Source: Pseudosulfitobacter koreensis
Lineage (GTDB): Bacteria > Pseudomonadota > Alphaproteobacteria > Rhodobacterales > Rhodobacteraceae
Assembly (NCBI RefSeq): GCF_024733015.1
Contig: NZ_JANKJG010000002.1
Location: 124,001 to 188,000, forward strand
Direction: 5' to 3'
DNA: 64,000 bases
In this document: in pieces, positions 8,129 through 17,207 of the stretch
Numbering within the stretch: the first letter of the stretch is position 1
Layout of the letters: each line of letters starts with the position of its first letter
Program-made: the position numbers and the translations under genes
Notes under the pieces: generated by a model
The model's input: the letters and a program-made list of their open reading frames with translations, nothing else
Told to the model about the DNA's origin: nothing
The model's database searches: none

Positions 8129-11008
8129 CTACTCGGCGGCGACCTTGCGCGCCTGCAACATCGGTTTCAGATAACGGCCCGTGTGGCTGGCCGCGACTTC
8201 GGCGACCTCTTCGGGCGTACCGGTGGCCACCACATGCCCGCCGCCATCGCCGCCCTCGGGGCCGATGTCGATCAGGTGGTCGGCGGTTTTCACCACGTCC
8301 AGGTTATGCTCGATCACCACGACCGAATTGCCCTGATCCACCAGTTCATGCAGCACTTCCAACAGCTTGCGGACGTCCTCAAAGTGCAGGCCGGTGGTCG
8401 GCTCGTCGAGGATATAGAGCGTGCGGCCCGTGGACCGGCGCGCCAGTTCCTTCGACAGCTTGACCCGCTGCGCCTCGCCGCCCGACAGGGTCGTCGCCTG
8501 CTGCCCGACCTTGATATAGCCCAGACCCACGCGCATCAGCGCGTCCATCTTCTCGCGGATCGACGGCACCGCCTGAAAGAACGTCTGCGCGTCTTCCACG
8601 GTCATGTCCAGCACGTCGGCAATCGACTTGCCCTTGAACGTGACCTCAAGCGTTTCGCGGTTATAGCGCTTGCCCTTGCAGGTTTCGCATTCGACATAGA
8701 CGTCGGGCAGGAAGTGCATCTCGATCTTGATGACGCCGTCGCCCTGGCACGCCTCGCAGCGTCCGCCCTTGACGTTGAAGCTGAAACGCCCCGGTTTGTA
8801 ACCGCGCGCCTTGGATTCCGGCAGGCCAGCGAACCAGTCGCGGATCGGGGTGAAGGCCCCGGTGTAAGTCGCTGGATTTGAACGCGGAGTCCGTCCAATC
8901 GGCCGCTGGTCGATGTCGATGACCTTGTCCAGATGCTCAAGCCCCTTGATCGTCTCGCAGGGGGCCGGTGTCTGGCGCGCGCCATTCAAGCGCATCGAGG
9001 CGGTCTTGAACAGCGTCTCGATGGTCAGCGTGGACTTGCCGCCGCCCGACACACCGGTGACGCAGACGAATTTGCCCAGCGGAAAATCGACAGTGATGTC
9101 GTGCAGATTGTTGCCAGACGCCTTGACCACCTTCACCGACTTTTTCTTGCCCTTGCGCCGGGTCGTGGGCACGGGGATCTCGCGCACACCGGTCAGATAC
9201 TGGCCGGTGATGCTGTCGGGGTTGGCGGCGATCTGGTCGGGTGTGCCGTGGGCCACAACGCGCCCTCCGTGCACCCCTGCACCCGGACCGATGTCAAAGA
9301 CGTAATCCGCCTCGCGGATTGCTTCCTCGTCATGTTCGACCACGATTACGGTGTTGCCCTGATCGCGCAGGTTTTTCAGCGTGCCAAGCAGCCGGTCGTT
9401 GTCGCGCTGGTGCAGACCGATGGACGGCTCGTCCAGCACATATAGAACGCCGGTTAGGCCGGAGCCGATCTGGCTGGCCAGCCGGATACGCTGGCTTTCG
9501 CCACCCGACAGCGTGCCGCTGTTGCGGCTGAGGGTCAGGTACTCAAGGCCCACGTTGTTCAGGAACCCCAGCCGCTCGCGGATCTCCTTGAGGATGGCGC
9601 GGGCGATCTCGTTCTTCTGGGCGCTGAGGTTCTCAGGCACGGTTTCGCACCAGGCAAAGGCCTCGCGGATCGACATCTCGACCACCTGCCCCGCATGCAG
9701 CAATTCGTCGGGCTTTTCGGACGGGCCGATCTTCACCGCCAGCGCCTCGGCGCGCAGACGGTAGCCGTTGCAGGTGCCGCAAGGGCGGTTGTTCTGATAG
9801 CGCTCGAACTCTTCGCGGACCCAGTTGCTGTCGGTCTCGCGGTAGCGGCGTTCCATGTTGGGAATGACGCCCTCGAACGTCCGGGTCACCGAATAGACGC
9901 GCCCGCCCTCGTCATAGCGGAAGGGGATTTCGTCCTTGCCAGAGCCGAACAGGAACACCTGTTTGACGTGCTCGTCCAGGTCTTTCCACTTGGTCTGCGC
10001 GTCAAATTCGTAATGCTTTGCAATGGCTTCGATGGTCTGCATGAAATAGGGCGACTTGCCCTTGCGCCACGGTGCCAGCGCGCCGTCATAAACCTTGAGG
10101 TTCTGATCCGGCACCACCAGCCGTTCATCAAAGAACAGCTCGACACCCAGGCCGTCGCAATCGGGGCACGCACCGAACGGCGCGTTGAACGAGAACAGGC
10201 GCGGCTCGATCTCGGGGATGGTGAAGCCGCTGACGGGGCAGGCAAATTTCTCGGAAAACGTCATGCGCTCGGGCTCGCCCTCGGCCGGGGCGGTTTCCAG
10301 AATGGCGATGCCGTCGGCCAGATCAAGCGCGGTGCGCAGGCTGTCGGCCAGTCGCGTCTCCAGCCCTTCGCGGACCACGATACGGTCGACGACCACATCG
10401 ATGTCATGGCGAAATTTCTTGTCCAGCGTCGGCGGTTCGTCCAGATCGTAGAACGCGCCATCGACCTTGACCCGCTGAAAGCCCTGCTTGCGCAACTCGA
10501 CGAATTCCTTGCGGTATTCGCCTTTGCGGTCGCGGATAATCGGCGCCAGAAGATAGGCGCGCGTGCCCTCCTCCATCGTCATGGTGCGATCGACCATGTC
10601 CTGCACCTGCTGCGCCTCGATGGGCTTGCCGGTGGCGGGCGAATAGGGCGTGCCGACACGCGCGAACAGCAGCCGCATGTAGTCATAGATCTCGGTCACG
10701 GTGCCCACGGTCGAACGCGGGTTCTTCGACGTGGTTTTCTGTTCAATGGAGATGGCAGGCGACAGGCCACTGATGTGGTCCACGTCGGGTTTCTGCATCA
10801 TATCAAGGAATTGGCGCGCATAGGCAGACAGCGATTCTACATAGCGGCGCTGCCCTTCGGCATAGATGGTGTCGAACGCCAGCGACGACTTGCCAGACCC
10901 CGACAGCCCGGTGATCACCACCAGCTGGTCGCGCGGAATGTCCACGTCGATGGATTTCAGATTGTGCTCGCGCGCGCCGCGCACTTCGATGTGTTTCTGC
11001 TCAGCCAT
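8129..11008 (-). CDS. uvrA: Excinuclease ABC subunit A
   Basis: UvrA is the damage-recognition ATPase of nucleotide excision repair, working with UvrB and UvrC. The 959 residues hold two ABC ATPase modules: Walker [11 protein letters not shown] near residue 31 and [10 protein letters not shown] near residue 650, each with an LSGGE(S/A)QR signature. Two CxxC...CxxC zinc modules are visible (CPVSGF...CPDCDGLG and CEACQGDG...CETCKG). The start at 11008 ([12 protein letters not shown]) is chosen because the frame upstream of it runs through the promoter and has no family similarity. A LexA-type box lies 65 bp upstream, so SOS induction is expected. Confidence 0.98.
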   Translation of the reverse strand: MAEQKHIEVRGAREHNLKSIDVDIPRDQLVVITGLSGSGKSSLAFDTIYAEGQRRYVESLSAYARQFLDMMQKPDVDHISGLSPAISIEQKTTSKNPRSTVGTVTEIYDYMRLLFARVGTPYSPATGKPIEAQQVQDMVDRTMTMEEGTRAYLLAPIIRDRKGEYRKEFVELRKQGFQRVKVDGAFYDLDEPPTLDKKFRHDIDVVVDRIVVREGLETRLADSLRTALDLADGIAILETAPAEGEPERMTFSEKFACPVSGFTIPEIEPRLFSFNAPFGACPDCDGLGVELFFDERLVVPDQNLKVYDGALAPWRKGKSPYFMQTIEAIAKHYEFDAQTKWKDLDEHVKQVFLFGSGKDEIPFRYDEGGRVYSVTRTFEGVIPNMERRYRETDSNWVREEFERYQNNRPCGTCNGYRLRAEALAVKIGPSEKPDELLHAGQVVEMSIREAFAWCETVPENLSAQKNEIARAILKEIRERLGFLNNVGLEYLTLSRNSGTLSGGESQRIRLASQIGSGLTGVLYVLDEPSIGLHQRDNDRLLGTLKNLRDQGNTVIVVEHDEEAIREADYVFDIGPGAGVHGGRVVAHGTPDQIAANPDSITGQYLTGVREIPVPTTRRKGKKKSVKVVKASGNNLHDITVDFPLGKFVCVTGVSGGGKSTLTIETLFKTASMRLNGARQTPAPCETIKGLEHLDKVIDIDQRPIGRTPRSNPATYTGAFTPIRDWFAGLPESKARGYKPGRFSFNVKGGRCEACQGDGVIKIEMHFLPDVYVECETCKGKRYNRETLEVTFKGKSIADVLDMTVEDAQTFFQAVPSIREKMDALMRVGLGYIKVGQQATTLSGGEAQRVKLSKELARRSTGRTLYILDEPTTGLHFEDVRKLLEVLHELVDQGNSVVVIEHNLDVVKTADHLIDIGPEGGDGGGHVVATGTPEEVAEVAASHTGRYLKPMLQARKVAAE

Positions 11009-11073
11009 ATCCGCCCCAAGGGTTAACGATCTGTACATAGGTGGCCTTGGTGGATTCTCCAATGCTTAAAACG

Positions 11074-11088
11074 GAACCAATCGGGAAC
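11074..11088 (-). promoter_or_regulatory. LexA (SOS) box upstream of uvrA
   Basis: On the uvrA strand the sequence reads GTTC-CCGATTG-GTTC. This is the exact GTTC-N7-GTTC direct repeat known as the LexA operator in alphaproteobacteria, where uvrA is a classical SOS gene. It is 65 bp upstream of the uvrA start codon. Confidence 0.85.
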
Positions 11089-11224
11089 ATGGCCGCATTG
11101 CTGACAGGATTTGTCAGCAAGCGCCCTGAATGACGGGAACGGCATCAGGGGGTAGACCTGTTCAAAGATGCGTGATCTGCTTGACGCATATTGAACGGTA
11201 CATTTTCCCAAGGGGGGTTTGAAC

Positions 11225-13666
11225 ATGCGGTATCTGCTCGCGGTCATCTCATTTGTGGGTCTGCTTGCGCAGCCGGTTCTGGCGCAGGATCGCCCAAACA
11301 CCATTCTGGTTCTGGACGGATCGGGCTCGATGTGGGGGCAGATCGACACGCTCGCCAAGATCACCATCGCGCAGGATGTCGTGACCGGCCTCTTGTCCAC
11401 GATCCCGCCAGAGCAGCAGTTGGGGCTGGCAGTCTATGGCCACCGCACGCGCGGTGATTGCACCGACATCGAGGTCATCGTGACCCCCGGCCCCGACACC
11501 CGCGCGGCCATCGGGGACGCCGTGCGCGCGATCAAGCCGCTGGGCAAAACGCCGATGACCGACGCGGTAATCGCCGCCGCCGAGGCCCTGCGCTATACCG
11601 AGGAAAAGGCCACCGTCATCCTGGTCTCGGACGGGATCGAGACCTGCAACCCCGACCCCTGTGCCGCCGCGCGCCTGCTGGAAGAGGCAGGGATTGATTT
11701 CACCGCCCATGTGATCGGCTTCGACGTGACCGACGCCGAGGCACTGGCGCAGATGCAATGCCTCGCCGAAGAGACCGGCGGCACCTTCCTGACCGCCGCC
11801 AATGCCGACGAGCTGACGGCAGCGCTGACCACGGTTGCAGCGACGCCCGAGCCGGAACCTGTGCCGGTGCCTGCACTCCTGCGTGCGGTTGAGGGAGACG
11901 CCGACGCGCCGCTGCTGGATGACCCGGTGCTGTGGACCGTGACCGGACCGGACGGCACCGCCGTGACGACAGACCAGCAGGCGAACCCGCTTGAATTGGA
12001 CCTGCTGCCCGGTGCTTATCAAATCATCGCCTACCGCGTGCAGGCCGAAGCCGAGAAAGAGGCGCAGTTGCAGGTGGTCGCGGGCGCGGATGCCACGCTG
12101 ACCGTGGTATTCGAGAAACCCGCCGTGACGGCGACGCTGGACGCCGCTGAAACGGCTGCGATGGGCGACACCATTCCGGTCACATGGAACGGCCCCGACA
12201 GCGAAAGCGACTATATCGGCGTCGGTGACCCGCAGGCCGACAGTGACCGGCCCGTCACCTACAGCTATGTGCGCGACGGCAATCCCGTCGAATTGCAGAT
12301 GCCGCCCAGCGAGGGCGCATACGAGTTGCGCTATTACCAGAAAGACGGCACCATCATCGGGACGCGGCCCATCACGGTCACGCCCGTGGCGGCCACGCTT
12401 GATGCATCCGAAACCGCAGCAGCCGGATCAACGCTCGACGTGGCGTGGAACGGGCCGGATTACAAAAACGACTTCATCGCGATCGGTGCACCGGGCGAAA
12501 CCTACATCAACTACACGTACACCCGCGAGGGCATGCCCGCACCTCTCGTCATGCCGACCGAGCCCGGCACCTACGAGCTGCGCTATGTGATGAACCAGGA
12601 CCGCACCGTTCTGGTCACCCGCAAGATCGACGTGGTCGAGGTGATGGCCAGCGTGACACCCCCATCCGAGGCTGTCGCGGGCGCGGTGGTGCCGGTGCCG
12701 TGGCAGGGACCGGATTACAAGAACGACTTCATCGCCGTGGGCAAACCCGGTGAAAAGTACACCAGCTATGAATACACCCGAAACGGCACGCCCGCGCAGT
12801 TGCGGATGCCGACGGAACCGGGCGACTATGAGGTCCGCTATGTCCTGAACCAGGACCGCGAGGTGATCGCCACCGCGATGATCACCCTGACGGACGTGGC
12901 GGCCAGCGTGTCGCCCCCATCCGAGGCTGTCGCGGGCGCGGTGGTGCCGGTGCCGTGGCAGGGACCGGACTACAAGAACGACTTCATCGCCGTGGGCAAA
13001 CCGGGCGAGAACTACACCAGCTATGAATACACCCGTAACGGCACGCCCGCGCAGTTGCGGATGCCGACGGAACCGGGCGACTACGAGGTCCGCTATGTCC
13101 TCAACCAGGACCGCGAGGTGATCGCGACTGCGATGATCACCCTCGAAGCGGTCGAGGCACAGTTAACCGCGCCGCAGGATGCGCGTGTGGGGGCCACCCT
13201 GCCCGTCCCATGGGAGGGCCCGGATTACAAAAACGATTTCATCGCCATCGGCGCGCCGGGGGAGAAATATACAGGCTACACCTACACCCGCGATGGCAGC
13301 CCTGCTCAGGTGCGGATGCCGTCGCTGCCCGGCACCTACGAGTTGCGCTATGTGCTGGATCAGGGGCGCCGCGTGATTGCGACCTTACCGGTCACCGTCT
13401 CGGACATCACCGTGACCCTGAATGCGCCGATCAACGGACAGGCGGGCACCACGGTTGCGATCCCCTTCGATGGGCCGGGCTATGCGCGTGACTATATCGG
13501 CATCGGCGCGCCGGGGTCGGACGATTATGTAACCTATGTCTATGCGAAAAAGGGCGAGGTTGCGCAGTTGAAGCTGCCCGATGTTCCCGGCGCATACGAG
13601 CTGTTTTACGTGATGGACGCAGACAGGCGGGTGATGGCCCGCCAGCCCTTCACCGTCACGCCGTAG
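11225..13666 (+). CDS. Secreted von Willebrand A-domain protein with six tandem C-terminal repeats
   Basis: An 813-residue exported protein. It starts with a signal peptide (residues 1-22, ending LAQ). A von Willebrand A domain follows, with an intact metal-ion-dependent adhesion site DGSGSMWG near residue 32 and later a TPMTDA motif. After a linker and one more beta-rich segment, six repeats of 85-87 residues run to the C terminus. Each has the pattern WxGPxYKNDFIAIGxPG, then Y(T/V)R(N/D)GxPAQ, then MPxxPGxYELRYV. The ATG at 11225 follows AGGGGGG; a TTG two codons earlier is less likely. The role is unknown; adhesion, binding or metal sensing are possible. It shares the uvrA spacer and overlaps the convergent MFS gene by 11 bases at its end. 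Confidence 0.85.
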   Translation: MRYLLAVISFVGLLAQPVLAQDRPNTILVLDGSGSMWGQIDTLAKITIAQDVVTGLLSTIPPEQQLGLAVYGHRTRGDCTDIEVIVTPGPDTRAAIGDAVRAIKPLGKTPMTDAVIAAAEALRYTEEKATVILVSDGIETCNPDPCAAARLLEEAGIDFTAHVIGFDVTDAEALAQMQCLAEETGGTFLTAANADELTAALTTVAATPEPEPVPVPALLRAVEGDADAPLLDDPVLWTVTGPDGTAVTTDQQANPLELDLLPGAYQIIAYRVQAEAEKEAQLQVVAGADATLTVVFEKPAVTATLDAAETAAMGDTIPVTWNGPDSESDYIGVGDPQADSDRPVTYSYVRDGNPVELQMPPSEGAYELRYYQKDGTIIGTRPITVTPVAATLDASETAAAGSTLDVAWNGPDYKNDFIAIGAPGETYINYTYTREGMPAPLVMPTEPGTYELRYVMNQDRTVLVTRKIDVVEVMASVTPPSEAVAGAVVPVPWQGPDYKNDFIAVGKPGEKYTSYEYTRNGTPAQLRMPTEPGDYEVRYVLNQDREVIATAMITLTDVAASVSPPSEAVAGAVVPVPWQGPDYKNDFIAVGKPGENYTSYEYTRNGTPAQLRMPTEPGDYEVRYVLNQDREVIATAMITLEAVEAQLTAPQDARVGATLPVPWEGPDYKNDFIAIGAPGEKYTGYTYTRDGSPAQVRMPSLPGTYELRYVLDQGRRVIATLPVTVSDITVTLNAPINGQAGTTVAIPFDGPGYARDYIGIGAPGSDDYVTYVYAKKGEVAQLKLPDVPGAYELFYVMDADRRVMARQPFTVTP
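12125..13663 (+). repeat. Six tandem domain-coding repeats of about 255 bp
   Basis: The units run 12125-12385, 12386-12640, 12641-12895, 12896-13150, 13151-13405 and 13406-13663. The middle four are exactly 255 bp. Units 3 and 4 differ at only about 20 positions by eye, mostly third codon positions and the unit ends, so one is a recent copy of the other. The outer units have diverged much further. Confidence 0.9.
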
Positions 13667-14825
13667 CCGTATTGCGCTGTGCCGCCAGCGTCAGGTGCAG
13701 CAGCAATCCGGCCAGAAACGCCGCCCCTGCCAGCACCGGCAGGGCGGTGTAGCCCATACCCGCCAATGCCGCCGCCATCACCGGCGTGCCCAGCGTGTTG
13801 CCCAGATTGCCCATCTGCGCCATCGCGCCGTTTGATTGCGCCTGGGTCTCTGCCGTGTCGTTCAACTGCGGTACGGCGGCAAAGGTCGCACCCTGGATCA
13901 GCCCCATCGCAGCCGCCAGCGCCAGACAGGCCACAGGCAGGCCCGGTTGCAGCCACAGCCAGCCGATCGCCAGCACGCTGGTGCCAAAGCCCAGACAGAC
14001 CACCCAGACCGCACTGCGATGCGCCAGCAACCACACGCCCAGCGTCATCGACACCACAATCGACATCAGCGGCATCGCCCCCATCACCAGCGCGCGCATC
14101 TCGGCGGGGATATAGGGCGGCAGAACCGTCAGGATCGACACGAAACAAAACGTATAGAACAGCCAGCCCAGCCCCGGTGCCGAAATGCGCGCCGAGCGGT
14201 AGATGGTCACGTGGTCGCGCAGCACCTGTCCCAGCGACAGCGGCGTGTCCGGCCCCTGCCCCGGCAGCTTGCGCAGCCAGACCATCAGCACCAGCGCAAA
14301 CCCCGCCAGATAAAGGCTATGTGCCACGAAGAGCGCAGGCACGCCCCACGCGGCCACCAGCGGCAGCCCGCCCCATGTCAGCACCGCGAAGGCCACGCCA
14401 AAGAACGTGCCCCACAGGGTCAGCGCCCAACCGCGATCCTTGGGGGCGGTGATCTGCGCGATCAAGGTGGGAATGGCGACGACCAGCCCCAGATGCGACA
14501 ACCCCTCGATGGCGCGCAAGGCCAGAAACCAGTGGAACGACGGCATCGTCGCCTGCACCACCGAGACCACGGCCCCCAGCCACAGCGACAGCAGCAGCGC
14601 ACGACGATAGCGGATGCGCGCCACCACGATGCCCGCCACAACGCCGAAGATGATGCCGAGCAAGCCCACCAGAGACACGGCCCAGCCTACCGCAGCGCCC
14701 GCATCGGGGTAGATCTGCGGCAGCTGGTCGAAGATCACGCTGATCTTGCCGTATTGCGCCGCAGCCCCCAGCCCCGCGCCCCACAGGGCAAGGACAAGGG
14801 CGACGGGGGTGCGGGTGCTGGTCAT
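13656..14825 (-). CDS. MFS transporter
   Basis: A 389-residue major facilitator superfamily permease with about 12 hydrophobic segments. The short basic loop between segments 2 and 3 (ARIRYRR) is in the expected place, and so is the ALRAIEGLSHLGLVVAIPT region of helices 4-5. The start at 14825 (MTSTRTPVAL) is chosen because the upstream extension is Arg-rich and has no membrane character. The substrate is not predictable. Its 3' end overlaps that of the vWA gene by 11 bases. Confidence 0.85.
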   Translation of the reverse strand: MTSTRTPVALVLALWGAGLGAAAQYGKISVIFDQLPQIYPDAGAAVGWAVSLVGLLGIIFGVVAGIVVARIRYRRALLLSLWLGAVVSVVQATMPSFHWFLALRAIEGLSHLGLVVAIPTLIAQITAPKDRGWALTLWGTFFGVAFAVLTWGGLPLVAAWGVPALFVAHSLYLAGFALVLMVWLRKLPGQGPDTPLSLGQVLRDHVTIYRSARISAPGLGWLFYTFCFVSILTVLPPYIPAEMRALVMGAMPLMSIVVSMTLGVWLLAHRSAVWVVCLGFGTSVLAIGWLWLQPGLPVACLALAAAMGLIQGATFAAVPQLNDTAETQAQSNGAMAQMGNLGNTLGTPVMAAALAGMGYTALPVLAGAAFLAGLLLHLTLAAQRNTATA

Positions 14826-14919
14826 GAAGCGCGCTTTCGCAAGGACTGGAACGCGACCGTTCTGACAGAGAGCGAGGGGCCGGGAAAGGGGTTTGAGCCT
14901 GCGCCGCCCACGACCCGTC

Positions 14920-14960
14920 AAAAACGCGAAACCGCCCGCAGTGGTCGGCTGCGGACGGTT
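14920..14960 (-). terminator. Rho-independent terminator of lpdA
   Basis: A 12-bp stem (AACCGTCCGCAG pairing with CTGCGGGCGGTT on the lpdA strand, one G-U pair) with a 7-base loop is followed, after a few bases, by TTTTT. It begins 27 bases past the lpdA stop codon. Confidence 0.75.
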
Positions 14961-14986
14961 CAGTTGCCGCCGGGCATGGCCCAGCC

Positions 14987-16381
14987 TTACATGTGGATCA
15001 CACGCCCGTAAGCGTCGAGCACGCTTTCGTGCATCATCTCGCTAAGCGTCGGGTGCGGGAAAACGGTGTTCATCAGGTCTTCCTCGGTGGTCTCCAACTG
15101 ACGGCCCACGACATAGCCCTGGATCAGTTCGGTCACTTCCGCGCCGATCATGTGCGCACCCAGCAGTTCCCCGGTCTTGGCGTCGAAAACGGTTTTGACC
15201 ATCCCCTCGGCCTCGCCCAGGGCAATCGCCTTGCCGTTGCCGATGAACGGAAAGCGCCCGACCTTGACGTCATAGCCCAGTTCCTTGGCCTTGGCCTCGG
15301 TATAGCCCACCGATGCGATCTGAGGATGGCAATAGGTACAGCCCGCGATGCTTTCGGGTTTCACTGGGTGCGGGTGCATGCCTGCCATCAGTTCGGCCAC
15401 CATCACGCCCTCGTGGCTGGCCTTGTGCGCAAGCCAGGGCGCGCCCGCAATGTCACCGATGGCATAAAGCCCCTCGACCCCGGTGCGGCAATATTCGTCC
15501 GTCACGACATGGGTGCGGTCGATCTTGACGCCCAGTTCTTCCAGCCCCAGGTTTTCGACGTTGCCGACGATCCCCACGGCGGAAATCACCGTGTCGAACT
15601 CTTGCGTCTCGACCTTGCCGCCGACTTCGATATGGGCGGTCACCTTGCCCTTGGCACGGTCCAGCTTATTGACCATGCCCTTCTGGATGATCTTCATGCC
15701 CTGCTTTTCAAACTGCTTCTTGGCGAACTTCGAGATTTCCTCGTCCTCGACCGGCAGCACGCGGTCCATCACCTCGACGACGGTCGTGTCGGCCCCCAGC
15801 GTATTGTAGAAGCTGGCGAATTCGATGCCGATGGCGCCCGAGCCGATCACCAGCAGCTTCTTCGGCATCCGCTTGGGATCCAGCGCGTGGCGATAGGTCC
15901 AGACCAGATCGCCGTCGGCTTCCAGACCGGGCAGTTGCCGCGCGCGCGCACCTGTGGCCAGAACGATGTTCTTGGCGGCAAGCTCCAGCGTGTCCTTGTC
16001 GGTCTTGACCTTCACCTTGCCCTTGGCGGGCAATGTCGCCTCGCCCATGAACACCGTGATCTTGTTCTTTTTCATCAGATGGCCGATGCCGCCCGACAGT
16101 TGCCCCGCCACCTGACGCGAGCGTTTGACCACGGCAGGCAGATCGAAACCGACATTCTCGGCCTTCAGCCCGAACTCCTTGGCGCGGTGCATCAGGTGGA
16201 AGACCTCGGACGTGCGCAACAGCGCCTTGGTCGGGATGCAGCCCCAGTTCAGACAGATGCCGCCCAAGTTCTCACGCTCGATGATGGCCACTTTCATGCC
16301 CAGCTGTGCGCCACGGATCGCGGCGACATACCCGCCGGGGCCTGCGCCAATCACGATCAGATCAAAGGATGTCTCGGCCAT
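14987..16381 (-). CDS. lpdA: Dihydrolipoyl dehydrogenase (E3)
   Basis: This 464-residue FAD enzyme re-oxidises dihydrolipoamide in 2-oxoacid dehydrogenase complexes. It shows the FAD site VIGAGPGGYVAAIRGAQLG, the redox-active pair Cys43 and Cys48 in GGICLNWGCIPTKAL, the NAD site GSGAIGIEFASFYNTLGAD, and the C-terminal HPTLSEMMHE with the catalytic His-Glu pair. It lies 15 kb from pdhABC and on the other strand. However, it carries the same palindromic element upstream as pdhA, so it is probably the E3 of the pyruvate dehydrogenase complex. Many alphaproteobacteria have several lpd genes, so use by other complexes cannot be excluded. Confidence 0.96.
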   Translation of the reverse strand: MAETSFDLIVIGAGPGGYVAAIRGAQLGMKVAIIERENLGGICLNWGCIPTKALLRTSEVFHLMHRAKEFGLKAENVGFDLPAVVKRSRQVAGQLSGGIGHLMKKNKITVFMGEATLPAKGKVKVKTDKDTLELAAKNIVLATGARARQLPGLEADGDLVWTYRHALDPKRMPKKLLVIGSGAIGIEFASFYNTLGADTTVVEVMDRVLPVEDEEISKFAKKQFEKQGMKIIQKGMVNKLDRAKGKVTAHIEVGGKVETQEFDTVISAVGIVGNVENLGLEELGVKIDRTHVVTDEYCRTGVEGLYAIGDIAGAPWLAHKASHEGVMVAELMAGMHPHPVKPESIAGCTYCHPQIASVGYTEAKAKELGYDVKVGRFPFIGNGKAIALGEAEGMVKTVFDAKTGELLGAHMIGAEVTELIQGYVVGRQLETTEEDLMNTVFPHPTLSEMMHESVLDAYGRVIHM

Positions 16382-16404
16382 GTGGGTCCTCGCTTGGCTG
16401 CGCT

Positions 16405-16438
16405 ATGGGATATAGTTTAGCGTTAAACCATATCCCAT
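16405..16438. promoter_or_regulatory. 34-bp palindromic operator upstream of lpdA
   Basis: The 34 bases are an almost perfect inverted repeat (30 of 34 positions symmetric), with arms beginning ATGGGATAT and ending ATATCCCAT. The core on the lpdA coding strand is GTTTAACGCTAAACTAT (16412-16428), ending 30 bases before the start codon. The same 17 bases, in the same orientation to the gene, precede pdhA. It is most likely a repressor or activator site shared by the PDH genes; the regulator is not identified. Confidence 0.75.
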
Positions 16439-16485
16439 CATGTCACAACCGCAAGGTTCCGCTTCGCCGGGTCTTCAGGCGGCCC

Positions 16486-17082
16486 TCAGGCGGCCTCGGT
16501 CTGTTCAAGCCCGCGCACCGTGCTGCTGTAACCGCCATCTTTCATATAGGACGCCTCAAGCGCGGTCGAACTGCGGCCAAGCGCTTCGTTGCGATAGGGA
16601 AAACGGCCGAACTTGCGGATCACTTCGCGGTGCGCGCGGGCGTGCAGCAGGTTGCTGTCGCCATTGCCCATCCGTTCGCACATCAGACGCACGCAGCGGT
16701 CCTGATCGCACAGGTTTTCCGAATGCATCAGCGGCAGGTAGAAAAACTGCCGTGCGGGCGGATCAATGCGCAGATCCCAGCCCCTGTCGATGGCCGACTT
16801 GGCCGCCGCCTTGGCGATGCGGTCACTGGCAAAGGCCTTGCCCTCGCCCCGGAACATGTTGCGCGGGAACTGGTCGGCCAGAATGATATAGGCCAGCGTG
16901 CCGTTGGGATAGGTCAGCCAAAGCGAGAAGTGACCGGCGCAAAGGTTTTCCCATGCGTCGAGGAACCGGTCGCGGATGCGGGCATCTAGGTCTTCATCGA
17001 CCTTGTACCAGTCCGCGGGCGTGCATTCGTCCAACCAGAAATTCAGGACGTCGTCCGGCGTCACTTCGGTGTGCTGGGCCAT
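16486..17082 (-). CDS. DUF924 family protein
   Basis: A 198-residue soluble protein of the DUF924 family. Visible family features are an N-terminal VLNFWLDE, DRFLDAWENL, the central IILADQFPRNMFRG, and FFYLPLMHSE. No catalytic role is established for the family to my knowledge. There is no signal peptide. The gene stands alone upstream of lpdA on the same strand, with about 50 bp between its stop and the lpdA palindrome. Confidence 0.88.
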   Translation of the reverse strand: MAQHTEVTPDDVLNFWLDECTPADWYKVDEDLDARIRDRFLDAWENLCAGHFSLWLTYPNGTLAYIILADQFPRNMFRGEGKAFASDRIAKAAAKSAIDRGWDLRIDPPARQFFYLPLMHSENLCDQDRCVRLMCERMGNGDSNLLHARAHREVIRKFGRFPYRNEALGRSSTALEASYMKDGGYSSTVRGLEQTEAA

Positions 17083-17207
17083 GGGTTGCTCCGTTTGTGC
17101 CTGCTCTGCCGCATCACTGTTAAAGTTTTGTAACAGCGGTGCAATTCACGAAATGCGACAGCCGCGACATAAAAGCGGCAATGTTGTCCGGTTGCTCAGG
17201 TTTCGAC

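Noticed and set aside
12641-13150. Direct repeats that might suggest a CRISPR-like or satellite array
   Set aside because: The repeats are 255 bp, in frame and code for protein domains. There are no short repeats with unique spacers anywhere in the window.
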